This document shows positions 16,530 through 24,018 of a stretch of DNA of 39,313 nt, one piece after another (position 1 is the first letter of the stretch; the number at the start of each line of letters is the position of its first letter). The DNA is taken from NCBI GenBank assembly GCA_025458525.1, contig JALOSF010000016.1, positions 1 to 39,313 on the forward strand. Direction: 5' to 3'. The notes under the pieces are model-generated. The model was not told the DNA's origin. It made no database searches and saw only the letters and a program-made list of their open reading frames with translations. A program made the translations under genes and the position numbers. This stretch comes from Cypionkella sp. (GTDB lineage: Bacteria; Pseudomonadota; Alphaproteobacteria; Rhodobacterales; Rhodobacteraceae).

Positions 16530-16559
16530 TTGCAAATGTCGCGCCAAGCTGGTTATGAA
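16530..16559 (+). promoter_or_regulatory. Candidate promoter of the 59-aa secreted protein gene
   Basis: TTGCAA (16530-16535), 18-bp spacer, TATGAA (16554-16559), or 17 bp to TTATGA. It would give a leader of roughly 70 bases, containing an 8-bp stem GCATGCCG / CGGTATGC with one G-U pair. Confidence 0.4.
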
Positions 16560-16636
16560 GTCGATACGAGGTACAGTCTTGGGTGCATGCCGTCGCCTCT
16601 GCAACATTCGGCGGTATGCGATAACTGGAGGTTACT

Positions 16637-16816
16637 ATGAAGAAACTTGTGCTCGCTGCCGCTCTGACGGTCGCTGCTTCCACCGCTTTCGCTGGTGGTA
16701 TGGTCGAACCGGTCATGGAGCCGGAAGTTGTCGAAGCTGCGACGTCGTCGTCGGCTGGCGGCATCGTTGTTCCGCTGCTGCTCCTGCTGCTCATCGCAGC
16801 CGCTGCTTCGAGCTGA
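16637..16816 (+). CDS. Small secreted protein, YjbE-like architecture
   Basis: 59 aa. A Sec signal peptide (MKKLVLAAALTVAASTAFA) is followed by GGM, an acidic Glu/Pro/Val stretch, TSSSAGG, a hydrophobic segment of about 16 residues (IVVPLLLLLLIAAAA) and a final SS. GGAGG sits 5 bases before the ATG, a near-ideal ribosome-binding site, and a hairpin terminator follows, so it is a monocistronic and possibly strongly expressed gene. The architecture (AxA-GGM, acidic part, TSSS, Gly, hydrophobic helix, Ser end) is the same as in the 80-aa protein at 26952-27194, the last gene of the exopolysaccharide locus. I infer a paralogue. It could be an inner-membrane peptide or a matrix component; the function is unknown. 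Confidence 0.8.
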   Translation: MKKLVLAAALTVAASTAFAGGMVEPVMEPEVVEAATSSSAGGIVVPLLLLLLIAAAASS

Positions 16817-16840
16817 TCTATCGATCACGCTTTCGGAAAG

Positions 16841-16868
16841 GGCGGTGGGGCAACCTGCCGCCTTTTTC
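16841..16868 (+). terminator. Intrinsic terminator after the small secreted protein gene
   Basis: GGCGG...CCGCC stem with a 12-base loop (TGGGGCAACCTG) followed by TTTTT. Oriented for the plus strand. Confidence 0.75.
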
Positions 16869-16936
16869 ATTTTCCGCAACAGGTTCGTTTATTTGAACGG
16901 CGCTTCCGCGATGCCCGTCACCGGGTGGGTGGCGCC

Positions 16937-18037
16937 TTAGCGCACCCAGCCTGACAGGTTTTCCGAGATGATGGCCAAAAGCGCGGTGATATGCGCATCG
17001 TCATCATTCAGGCAGGGGATATAGGTAAAGGTCTCGCCGCCTGCATGTTCAAAGGCTTCGCGGATCTCGCCGTTGATTTCTTCCAATGTCTCGATGCAGT
17101 CGGCCGAAAAGGCCGGAGCCATGACGGCGATGTTCTTCTTCCCTTGTTTGGCCAGCTCGGCCACATGCTCCACCGTATAGGGTTTCAGCCATTCCTCGGG
17201 GCCGAACACCGACTGGAACGTGGTGTCGATGCTGCCTTTTTCCCAACCCAGACGTTCGCGCAACAGGCGCGAGGTCTTTGCGCATTGGCAATGATAGGGA
17301 TCGCCAGACATCAAATAGCGCTTGGGCATCCCGTGATAGCTGGCCACCAGCACATCGGGGCGCGTCTCCAGCCCGGCATAGACCTTTTCGACCGACTGGG
17401 CCAAAGCCTCGATATACAGCGGGTGGTCAAAATATTCCGGCACCGTGCGCACCGAGGGCTGGCGCTTTTCCTTCATCAGGGCGCGGAAGAATTCGTCGTT
17501 GGCGGTGGCCGAGGTGGCGCCCGCGTAATGCGGGTAAAGCGGAAAGAACAGGATCTTTTCACAGCCTGCCTCGACCATCGCCTGCACTTTTGACGCCGTA
17601 GACGGGTTGCCATAGCGCATGCAGAAATCGACCATGACCTGTTCGCCATACTGCCCGGCAATGCCTTCGGCGATCTTGCGTGTCTGATCCTTTGTTATGG
17701 TCATGAGCGGGCTTTCGTTACGCTCGTGATTCCAGATCAGTTTGTAATTGGCGCCCGAGGAAAAGGGCCGCTTGGACAGGATCACAAGCTGCAAGAGCGG
17801 CTGCCACAACCAGGCCGAATAATCGATCACGCGCTTGTCCGACAGGAATTCGTTCAGATACCGGCGCATCGACCAGTAATCGTAATTGTCCGGCGTGCCG
17901 AGGTTGGCCAGCAGCACCCCGACCTTGGCCCGCTTGACCGGCGGATGGTCGGCAGGTGCATGGGCAAGCCGTCCGTTGCCGGGTGCGACGACAGATCCAT
18001 GGGTTTCATGGGTCATTACGTGCTTGGCATCGAGCAT
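16937..18037 (-). CDS. hemH: Ferrochelatase
   Basis: Inserts ferrous iron into protoporphyrin IX, the last step of protoheme synthesis, at the inner face of the membrane. 366 aa. Family marks: KVGVLLANLGTPD, FPLYPHYAGATSA, SYHGMPKRYLMSGDPYHCQC (containing the metal-binding His), TTFQSVFGPEEWLKPYT and the distal acidic site around FSADCIETLEEI. The start ATG at 18037 (MLDAKHVMTH) has AAGGA 8 bases upstream; the ATG at 18076 lacks a site. The N-terminal ~35 residues before KRAKVG are a non-conserved extension. It lies 58 bp downstream of the methyltransferase gene on the same strand, and its 3' end faces the terminator of the small secreted protein gene. Confidence 0.95.
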   Translation of the reverse strand: MLDAKHVMTHETHGSVVAPGNGRLAHAPADHPPVKRAKVGVLLANLGTPDNYDYWSMRRYLNEFLSDKRVIDYSAWLWQPLLQLVILSKRPFSSGANYKLIWNHERNESPLMTITKDQTRKIAEGIAGQYGEQVMVDFCMRYGNPSTASKVQAMVEAGCEKILFFPLYPHYAGATSATANDEFFRALMKEKRQPSVRTVPEYFDHPLYIEALAQSVEKVYAGLETRPDVLVASYHGMPKRYLMSGDPYHCQCAKTSRLLRERLGWEKGSIDTTFQSVFGPEEWLKPYTVEHVAELAKQGKKNIAVMAPAFSADCIETLEEINGEIREAFEHAGGETFTYIPCLNDDDAHITALLAIISENLSGWVR

Positions 18038-18095
18038 TGCGTGCGTCCTTGGCTGGTCAGAGGTTACGCTGGACATATAGGCTTACCCGGCAAGG

Positions 18096-18914
18096 TCAAC
18101 CTTTGCCGGGCGGAACGACCAGCGGCATTTCGGCCGTGTTGAGCGCATCGGCCAATCTTTGGGCGGCCGAGCCCGGCCGAAGCGGTTTTTGCTGGCTCTC
18201 ATCCGCGGCCCAGCCTGTCAGGCAGATGAATTCGAAGGTTGCGGGAATGCGGCCTTCGGGATCGGCAAAGCGCGCATGATAGAGTTCGGCAGCCCGGATC
18301 AAGACCGCGCGGCGCGTCGGCTGGCGGAGCCGCGCCGTCAGCGCATTCGCCTCTCCCATCGCGCGCAGGTCGCGCATCAGATGCAAGGCATCCCTGTAAC
18401 GGACGGTTTTCGTAAAGCTGTCGGCAACGGGAAGCGCAAAGCCGGCACGTTGCAGCAGACCGCCCAGATCGCGGATTTCCCCCATCGGCAGCACACGGGG
18501 CGACAGGCCGCCCGTTACTTCTATCTCTGCCTCGGCAAGGCAGGCGCGCAGCTCGGCCAGGGTTTGACCGCCAAACATCAGGCCCAGAAACAGACCATCC
18601 GGGCGCAGGGCGCGCCGACATTGCACCAGCTGTCCGACCGGGTCGTTGGCCCAGTGCAGGGCAAGCGCGTGGATGACAAGATCATGCGAGGCAGGTTCCA
18701 GCGCGAGGATGTCGTCATCACCAACCGGCGCGCCCAAATCGCGCCACAGGTCCGGGAAACCTGTCACGACGGCTGGCGATGTAAACGATCTGTTAACCTC
18801 GACCAGTCTTTCCTGAACCTCGGCGCGCGCTTCGTCATGCAGAAAGAACGCGCTCGCTCGGGCGCGATTGCGCAGCAGCGCGTGGCGATCGGTCAGGGAC
18901 GGGGGCGTTTGCAT
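18096..18914 (-). CDS. SAM-dependent methyltransferase, BioC/NDUFAF5-like
   Basis: 272 aa. The N-terminal LTDRHALLRNRARA segment and the methyltransferase core (SPAVVTGFPDLW..., then HDLVIHALALHWANDPVGQLVQCRRALRPDGLFLGLMFG) match alphaproteobacterial relatives of mitochondrial NDUFAF5 and of BioC. The usual glycine-rich SAM loop (DxGxGxG) is not visible; the equivalent stretch reads VVTGFPDLWRDLGAP. SAM binding is therefore uncertain, and this may be a divergent or non-catalytic member. NDUFAF5 hydroxylates an arginine of complex I subunit NDUFS7. The start ATG at 18914 is chosen by alignment to memory of the family; ATG 18926 is possible. It is head-to-head with comF only 18 bp away. Confidence 0.8.
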   Translation of the reverse strand: MQTPPSLTDRHALLRNRARASAFFLHDEARAEVQERLVEVNRSFTSPAVVTGFPDLWRDLGAPVGDDDILALEPASHDLVIHALALHWANDPVGQLVQCRRALRPDGLFLGLMFGGQTLAELRACLAEAEIEVTGGLSPRVLPMGEIRDLGGLLQRAGFALPVADSFTKTVRYRDALHLMRDLRAMGEANALTARLRQPTRRAVLIRAAELYHARFADPEGRIPATFEFICLTGWAADESQQKPLRPGSAAQRLADALNTAEMPLVVPPGKG

Positions 18915-18932
18915 GGCGCGAAACATGGGGGG

Positions 18933-19664
18933 ATGACAGGGGGAATGCAAGGCGCGCTGTTGCACATGATCTATCCGCCGCAATGTGTCGCCTGTGATGC
19001 GATGGTGGCATCGGATTTCGGATTGTGCGGTGCCTGTTGGCGCCAGACGCCGTTTGTCACCGGGCTTGTCTGTGATCTGTGCGGCACACCTTTGCCCGGC
19101 CAGGACCCGGGCCACGCGGTGCATTGCGACGATTGCCTGACCATCGCGCGGCCGTGGTCGCGCGGGCGGGCTGCGATGCTGTATCGCGACAAGGCGCGTG
19201 ACATGGTGCTGCAACTCAAACACGCGGATCGGCAGGATCTGGCACGCCCGGCGGGCGCCTGGCTGCTGCGTGCGGCGCAGCCGATCCTTGAACCGGGGAT
19301 GCTGGTTGCCCCGATTCCCCTGCACTGGCTGCGGTTGTTGCGGCGACGCTACAACCAGTCGGCGCTGCTGTCGGCGCAGCTGGCGCGCCTTGCCGGGCTG
19401 GATCATTCGCCTGACCTGCTCCAAAGGGTGCGCAATACCCAAAGTCAGGAAGGCCGCGACCGGGATGGTCGTTTTGTCAACATGGCAGACAGTCTGCGCG
19501 TTCACCCAAGGCGGCGTGCCCTGCTGGACGGGCGGCACATCCTGCTGGTGGATGATGTAATGACATCGGGGGCGACCCTTGCCGCCGCGGCAGAGGCCTG
19601 CATCGCGCAGGGCGCGCGGGCGATTTCCACGCTGGTGCTATGTCGCGTTGCGAAAGAAGGTTAA
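18933..19664 (+). CDS. comF: ComF-family phosphoribosyltransferase-like protein
   Basis: 243 aa. The N-terminal zinc-ribbon-like cysteines (YPPQCVACDAMV, LCGACW, CDLCGTPLPG, HCDDC) are followed by a type I PRTase fold with LLRRRYNQSALLSAQLAR and the PRPP-binding motif ILLVDDVMTSGATL. Gram-positive ComFC aids DNA uptake during transformation; in roseobacters the role is unproven, and transfer-agent or natural-transformation links are only possible. The start is either ATG 18933 or ATG 18945, both with G-runs very close upstream. The frame is open far upstream, but that part overlaps the minus-strand methyltransferase gene and is not ComF. Probably co-transcribed with glutaredoxin. Confidence 0.88.
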   Translation: MTGGMQGALLHMIYPPQCVACDAMVASDFGLCGACWRQTPFVTGLVCDLCGTPLPGQDPGHAVHCDDCLTIARPWSRGRAAMLYRDKARDMVLQLKHADRQDLARPAGAWLLRAAQPILEPGMLVAPIPLHWLRLLRRRYNQSALLSAQLARLAGLDHSPDLLQRVRNTQSQEGRDRDGRFVNMADSLRVHPRRRALLDGRHILLVDDVMTSGATLAAAAEACIAQGARAISTLVLCRVAKEG

Positions 19665-19708
19665 ATCCCTATAGTTCCGCGCAAAGACAGTCTTGCGCAG
19701 GCCAAGCC

Positions 19709-19966
19709 ATGAAAACCGTTGAAATCTACACGACGCCCTATTGCCCCTATTGTATCGCAGCCAAACGCTTGCTGACGCAAAAGGGCGTCGCGTTTTCGGA
19801 AATCGATGTCAGTCGTGACCCCGCCCAGCGCCAGGCGATGATGCAGCGCGCAAAAGGGCGCCATACGGTGCCGCAGATCTTCATCGGCGGGCAGCATGTG
19901 GGTGGGTGCGATGATCTTCATGCGCTGGATCATCGGGCGGCGCTGGATGCCATGCTGGCCGACTGA
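19709..19966 (+). CDS. grxC: Glutaredoxin 3
   Basis: 85 aa dithiol glutaredoxin with active site CPYC (C12, C15), TVPQIFIGG (cis-Pro loop) and GGCDDL (glutathione-binding). It reduces protein and glutathione mixed disulfides in the cytoplasm using glutathione. It lies 44 bp after comF; its TGA shares one base with the ATG of the nitrilase gene (TGATG), so translation is probably coupled. Confidence 0.95.
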   Translation: MKTVEIYTTPYCPYCIAAKRLLTQKGVAFSEIDVSRDPAQRQAMMQRAKGRHTVPQIFIGGQHVGGCDDLHALDHRAALDAMLAD

Positions 19967-20796
19967 TGCGCATAGGTCTGGTGCAACTCAACGTGTCGGA
20001 TGACCCTGTCGCAAACCTGCGGCAGTGCGTTGCCTTGATCCGTCAGGCGGCAGAGGCTGGGGCCGGGTTTGTGCTGACGCCTGAATGCACCAATGCCCTG
20101 TCGTCCAGCAGGGATCATCAAAGAACCATCTTTCATGCCGAGGAAGCCGACCCCACCCTTGCCGCCTTGCGGGATGAGGCGGCAAAGCTGGGCATCTGGC
20201 TGCTGATCGGCTCGCTTGGCATCAAGACGGATGATTCGGACGGTCGATTTGCCAATCGGTCATTTCTGATCCGCCCTGATGGCGCGATTGCCGCCCGTTA
20301 TGACAAGCTGCACATGTTCGATGTCACGGTGTCAGAGACCGAGGTCTATCGCGAATCTGCCGGCTATCGCCCCGGGGATCGGGCCGTTGTTGCCGATACG
20401 CCCTTTGGCAGGATCGGGCTGTCGATCTGCTATGACGTTCGCTTTGCCTATCTTTACCGCAGTCTGGCCAAAGCAGGGGCACAGATCCTGACCGTTCCCG
20501 CGGCGTTCAATCACATCACGGGGGCCGCCCATTGGGAGTTGCTGTTGCGCGCCCGTGCGATTGAAACAGGATGCTTTGTCCTCGCGCCCGCGCAAACCGG
20601 CTTTCATCCTGAAACGGCTGGCAAGGGCCGCAAGACCCATGGCCATTCCCTGATCGTCTCGCCCTGGGGCGAGGTTCTGGCCGATGGTGGCACGGATACC
20701 GGCGTCGTCCTTGCGGAGATCGATCTTGCGCTGGTCGATTCGGCGCGCGGGCGTATTCCGTCGCTTGATCACGATTGCAGGTTCCTGGGGCCATGA
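19966..20796 (+). CDS. Carbon-nitrogen hydrolase, Nit1/Nit2-like amidase
   Basis: 276 aa nitrilase-superfamily enzyme with the full catalytic triad: E40 (TPECTN), K114 (YDKLHMFD) and C155 (LSICYDVRF). The DKLHMFDV and ICYDVRFAYLYR contexts are those of the Nit1/Nit2 branch: deaminated-glutathione amidase (Nit1) or omega-amidase (Nit2). A position beside glutaredoxin favours the glutathione-repair role (inference). It starts by TGATG overlap with grxC and ends by ATGA overlap with the MarR gene, forming a coupled grx-nit-marR unit. Confidence 0.92.
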   Translation: MRIGLVQLNVSDDPVANLRQCVALIRQAAEAGAGFVLTPECTNALSSSRDHQRTIFHAEEADPTLAALRDEAAKLGIWLLIGSLGIKTDDSDGRFANRSFLIRPDGAIAARYDKLHMFDVTVSETEVYRESAGYRPGDRAVVADTPFGRIGLSICYDVRFAYLYRSLAKAGAQILTVPAAFNHITGAAHWELLLRARAIETGCFVLAPAQTGFHPETAGKGRKTHGHSLIVSPWGEVLADGGTDTGVVLAEIDLALVDSARGRIPSLDHDCRFLGP

Positions 20797-21242
20797 CCGA
20801 CCGCGAACGCACCGAGGAAATCGCTGTCGCCTTGTTTGGCGAGTTGTTCATGGCGGATCAATTGGCCCGCAACCGCATATCGAAGGTCTTGCCCAAGGGC
20901 ATGGAGCTTTCGCATTTTGGCGTCTTGAACCATTTGGCGCGCTTGAACGAAGAACGCACCCCAGCACAGCTTGCGCGGTCGTTTCACGTGACGCGCGGCG
21001 CGATGACCAATACCTTGGCCAAGCTGGAATGGGCCGGGCATATCCATATCCGTCCCGATTGGGATGATGCCCGGCGCAAGTTTGTCGCGATCAGCCCTTC
21101 GGGCCGGGCCGCGCGGGACGCGGCCGTGCAGGCGGTGGCCCCGCTGATCGGTGAGGTTGTGCAATCGCTCGGCGCCGATCGGGTGAAGGCTCTGGTCCCG
21201 GTGTTGCGGGAAATGCGCACCCGTCTGGAAGGGGATGGGTAA
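20793..21242 (+). CDS. MarR-family transcriptional regulator
   Basis: 149 aa winged-helix repressor-like protein. Recognition-helix region: TPAQLARSFHVTRGAMTNTLAKLEWAG. Wing: HIRPDWDDARRKFVAISPSGR. The N-terminal and C-terminal helices for dimerisation are present. Normal MarR length. Overlaps the nitrilase gene as ATGA. Its ligand and targets are unknown. It is followed 25 bp later by the first exopolysaccharide gene, so it might control that locus, but operon continuity from grxC is equally likely. Confidence 0.88.
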   Translation: MTDRERTEEIAVALFGELFMADQLARNRISKVLPKGMELSHFGVLNHLARLNEERTPAQLARSFHVTRGAMTNTLAKLEWAGHIHIRPDWDDARRKFVAISPSGRAARDAAVQAVAPLIGEVVQSLGADRVKALVPVLREMRTRLEGDG

Positions 21243-21266
21243 GATCATGGCGCAAGCGGCGCAAAG

Positions 21267-21896
21267 ATGACACCGGCCAAGCGGGTTTTCGATATTGTCG
21301 CGGCCCTGTTTCTGGGCGCGGTTCTGGCGCTGCCTTTTGCCGTTCTGCTTGTCTATCTGTTGGTCAGACAAGGCCGCCCGATCTTTTACGTGTCTGAACG
21401 CATGCGCGCGCCGGACAGGCCGTTCCAGTTGTGGAAGTTGCGCACGATGCGGGTTGTCGAGGCGGATGCCGGCGTGTCGGGCGGCGACAAGGCCGACCGG
21501 ATCACGCCGATGGGCCGGATGTTGCGCAAGTATCGGGCCGACGAAATCCCGCAGTTGTGGAATGTCCTGAAAGGCGACATGAGTTTCGTAGGGCCCCGAC
21601 CACCGCTGCGAAGTTATGTCGAACGCTTTCCCGACATCTATGCCCGGGTTCTGCAATCGCGGCCCGGTGTGACGGGACTTGCCACATTGCACTATCATCG
21701 GCACGAGGAGCGATTGTTGAAGGCTTGCACCACCCCCGAGGAAACGGATGCGACCTATTCCCGCCGCTGCGTCCCGCGCAAGGCGCGTCTTGATGAAATT
21801 TATAGCAAAAGGCGGAATCTTTGCATGGATGTCATGCTGATGATCCAGACGGTGCGCGGGGTAAGCCGGTCGCACGGCAAAAGGTCTGGCGATTGA
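21267..21896 (+). CDS. Undecaprenyl-phosphate sugar phosphotransferase (small monotopic phosphoglycosyl transferase)
   Basis: 209 aa. One hydrophobic segment (~10-33) and the catalytic domain of the bacterial sugar transferase family: RMRAPDRPFQLWKLRTM, KYRADEIPQLWNVLKGDMSFVGPRPPL (with the catalytic Asp-Glu pair in RADEIPQ) and RPGVTGLATL. It transfers a sugar-1-phosphate from a UDP-sugar to undecaprenyl phosphate, starting repeat-unit assembly on the inner membrane. This is the short PglC-like form, lacking the four-helix N-terminal domain of WcaJ/WbaP. It precedes the PglF-like dehydratase gene, which may supply its UDP-sugar, as in other glycan loci. Confidence 0.9.
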   Translation: MTPAKRVFDIVAALFLGAVLALPFAVLLVYLLVRQGRPIFYVSERMRAPDRPFQLWKLRTMRVVEADAGVSGGDKADRITPMGRMLRKYRADEIPQLWNVLKGDMSFVGPRPPLRSYVERFPDIYARVLQSRPGVTGLATLHYHRHEERLLKACTTPEETDATYSRRCVPRKARLDEIYSKRRNLCMDVMLMIQTVRGVSRSHGKRSGD

Positions 21897-21986
21897 TCCA
21901 CGGCATGTTTCAGTTTATGTCAGATGTATAAAGTATTTTGATCTGCGCGTCGGACATGACCTCTTATTGAATCGGGGCAGCTTGCA

Positions 21987-23915
21987 TTGACCGCTCGTAG
22001 CACAAAATTTCTGCTTTGGTTGCTGGGCAGGCTGTCACGCCTGCACCGCCAGCTGATTCTCTTGATGCTTGATACCGTGCTGGCCCCTTTGTCACTTCTG
22101 GCCAGCTATTACCTCATGTATTCCGTGCATGTCGCGCCGACCATGGTCGTTGCGGGCGCTTACGGATTTCTGGCTGTGACGCTGTTTTCCCTCGTCGGAT
22201 CGCCGCTGCTTGGCATCCCGATGATCAAGCTGAAATCCTATGAGGCGATTGGCGCGATCAAGACCGGGATTCTCGGATTGTTTGCCGCCTCTGGCCTCTG
22301 GCTTGCCAAGGAGATTGTGGGATTTCCCCTGCCGCCAGCCGGCGTTCTGCTGTTCTTGCTGATCTTCGTCCTGTCCATGGTGGTGACGCGCTTTGCGTTG
22401 CTGAACCTCTTGCTTGCGGTGCATCGTCAGGGACAGGTGCGCCGCAACGTGGTCATCTACGGGGCGGGCAACACCGGGACCATGCTGGCATCGGCGCTCA
22501 AGTCGCATGAAAGCATTCATGTGGTTGCCTTCGTTGACGACAGCCCGTCGATGCATGGCATGACCCTGGTCGGTCACAAGGTTTATCCCGCACAGCAGCT
22601 GGAGCGGATCGTGTCGCGCTATGATGTGGAGCGGGTGCTGCTGGCCATGCCATCGGCGCCGCTGCCGCGTCAGGCGGCGATTGTCCGCGATCTGGTGTCG
22701 CGGGGTCTGGATGTGCATGCCCTGCCTTCCTTTGCCCAACTGGTCGGAACCGAAGTAATTCTGGATACCCTGGCGCCGGTTGCGCCCGGCGTGTTTCTGG
22801 GGCGCGACCCGGTCAACGATCTTCGGCCAGAGGCAAGCGATGCCTATGGCGGCAAGTGTATTCTGATCACCGGAGCAGGTGGGTCTGTCGGGTCAGAGCT
22901 GTGTCGGCAGTTGCTGCGATACAAGCCCAAGACCATCGTGCTGTTCGATGTGAGTGAAATCGCGCTTTACACCATAGAACGGGAGCTGGCGGGCCGGGCC
23001 GATGCGGCCGAGATAAACTTCATCCCGATCCTGGGCACCGTGACAGAAGCGCGACAGGTAAGGGCCCTGCTTGCCGAACACGCGGTGGACGTGATTTTTC
23101 ACGCGGCGGCCTACAAGCATGTGCCGCTGGTCGAATCGAACCCGATTGCCGGTCTGGTCAACAATGTTCTGGGCACCCGAACTTTGGCCGAGGCCGCCCT
23201 GGAAGAAGGGGTGAAGCGCTTTATCCTGATTTCGACGGACAAGGCCGTTCGGCCCACGAATGTGATGGGCGCATCCAAGCGCATGGCGGAATTCGTGGTG
23301 CAAGACATGGCGCGCCGGTCGAACAGCACGGACTTTTCCATCGTGCGCTTTGGCAATGTGCTGGGCAGTTCCGGGTCCGTTGTTCCCTTGTTCCGTGAAC
23401 AGATCAAGCGCGGTGGTCCTGTCACCCTCACCCATGAGGATGTGACGCGCTATTTCATGACCATCGCCGAAGCCGCCAATCTGGTGCTGATTGCGGGTGG
23501 CTTGTCCATGTCGCGCGGGCCGCATGAGGGCGATCTTTTCGTGCTGGACATGGCGCAGCCGATCAAGATCCGTGATCTGGCAGAGCGGATGATCAAGGCT
23601 GCCGGCTACAGTGTCAAATCTGCCGCGAACCCGGATGGCGATATCGAAGTGGTCGTGATCGGTCTGCGGCCCGGGGAAAAACTGCACGAGGAACTCTTGA
23701 TAAAGCCCGGCATGCTGACCACCCCGCATGAGAAAATCCTGCGTGTGCAAGAGCATGGCTTGACCAGCGTTGAAATGAGTTCGGCCCTGCGAGAGCTGCG
23801 TAATGCCGTTGCGGTTGGCAATGCCGCTGCGGCACGGGCGGTTCTGGAAACCTATGTCGAGGGTTTTGGCGCGCTGGATACTGAAAACGGGCGTTCCGCG
23901 ACCGTGGTTGCCTAG
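21987..23915 (+). CDS. Membrane-bound UDP-sugar 4,6-dehydratase, PglF/WbpM/CapD type
   Basis: 642 aa, starting at TTG 21987 (no ATG before residue ~27). Four or so membrane helices lie in residues 20-145, then a first Rossmann region (IYGAGNTGTML, 157-167) and the SDR catalytic domain from ~290 with ITGAGGSVGSEL (296-303 glycine loop) and AAAYKHVPLVE. The usual YxxxK is MGASK (M427, K431), the Met substitution typical of PglF/WbpM/FlaA1 dehydratases. These act on UDP-N-acetylglucosamine to give 4-keto-6-deoxy sugars for bacillosamine, quinovosamine or fucosamine. The 90 bp upstream are the most AT-rich stretch nearby and hold a TATAAA (21927), but no clear -35. Probably makes the first sugar of the secreted polysaccharide. 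Confidence 0.92.
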   Translation: MTARSTKFLLWLLGRLSRLHRQLILLMLDTVLAPLSLLASYYLMYSVHVAPTMVVAGAYGFLAVTLFSLVGSPLLGIPMIKLKSYEAIGAIKTGILGLFAASGLWLAKEIVGFPLPPAGVLLFLLIFVLSMVVTRFALLNLLLAVHRQGQVRRNVVIYGAGNTGTMLASALKSHESIHVVAFVDDSPSMHGMTLVGHKVYPAQQLERIVSRYDVERVLLAMPSAPLPRQAAIVRDLVSRGLDVHALPSFAQLVGTEVILDTLAPVAPGVFLGRDPVNDLRPEASDAYGGKCILITGAGGSVGSELCRQLLRYKPKTIVLFDVSEIALYTIERELAGRADAAEINFIPILGTVTEARQVRALLAEHAVDVIFHAAAYKHVPLVESNPIAGLVNNVLGTRTLAEAALEEGVKRFILISTDKAVRPTNVMGASKRMAEFVVQDMARRSNSTDFSIVRFGNVLGSSGSVVPLFREQIKRGGPVTLTHEDVTRYFMTIAEAANLVLIAGGLSMSRGPHEGDLFVLDMAQPIKIRDLAERMIKAAGYSVKSAANPDGDIEVVVIGLRPGEKLHEELLIKPGMLTTPHEKILRVQEHGLTSVEMSSALRELRNAVAVGNAAAARAVLETYVEGFGALDTENGRSATVVA

Positions 23916-23960
23916 GGCACTGCAACTTTGCACCACAGGCCGAGAAACGCGATCACCCCA

Positions 23961-23988
23961 TTGTGTTGCGTCATGGGTCCAATATGAT
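23961..23988 (+). promoter_or_regulatory. Candidate promoter of the yjbH-like operon
   Basis: TTGTGT (23961-23966), 16-bp spacer, TATGAT (23983-23988, one mismatch to TATAAT), 30 bases before the yjbH-like ATG. It suggests that the export genes can be transcribed separately from the synthesis genes. Confidence 0.5.
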
Positions 23989-24018
23989 CGGGCCAATGTT
24001 TTGAGAGGCTGCATCAGG

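Noticed and set aside
18159-18932. N-terminal extension of ComF
   Set aside because: Antisense to the methyltransferase gene; ComF homology starts only near 18945-18966.
19675-19700. GCGCAA/TTGCGC hairpin between comF and glutaredoxin
   Set aside because: Only six pairs, no T-run, in a 44-bp gap of an apparent operon; insufficient to call a site.
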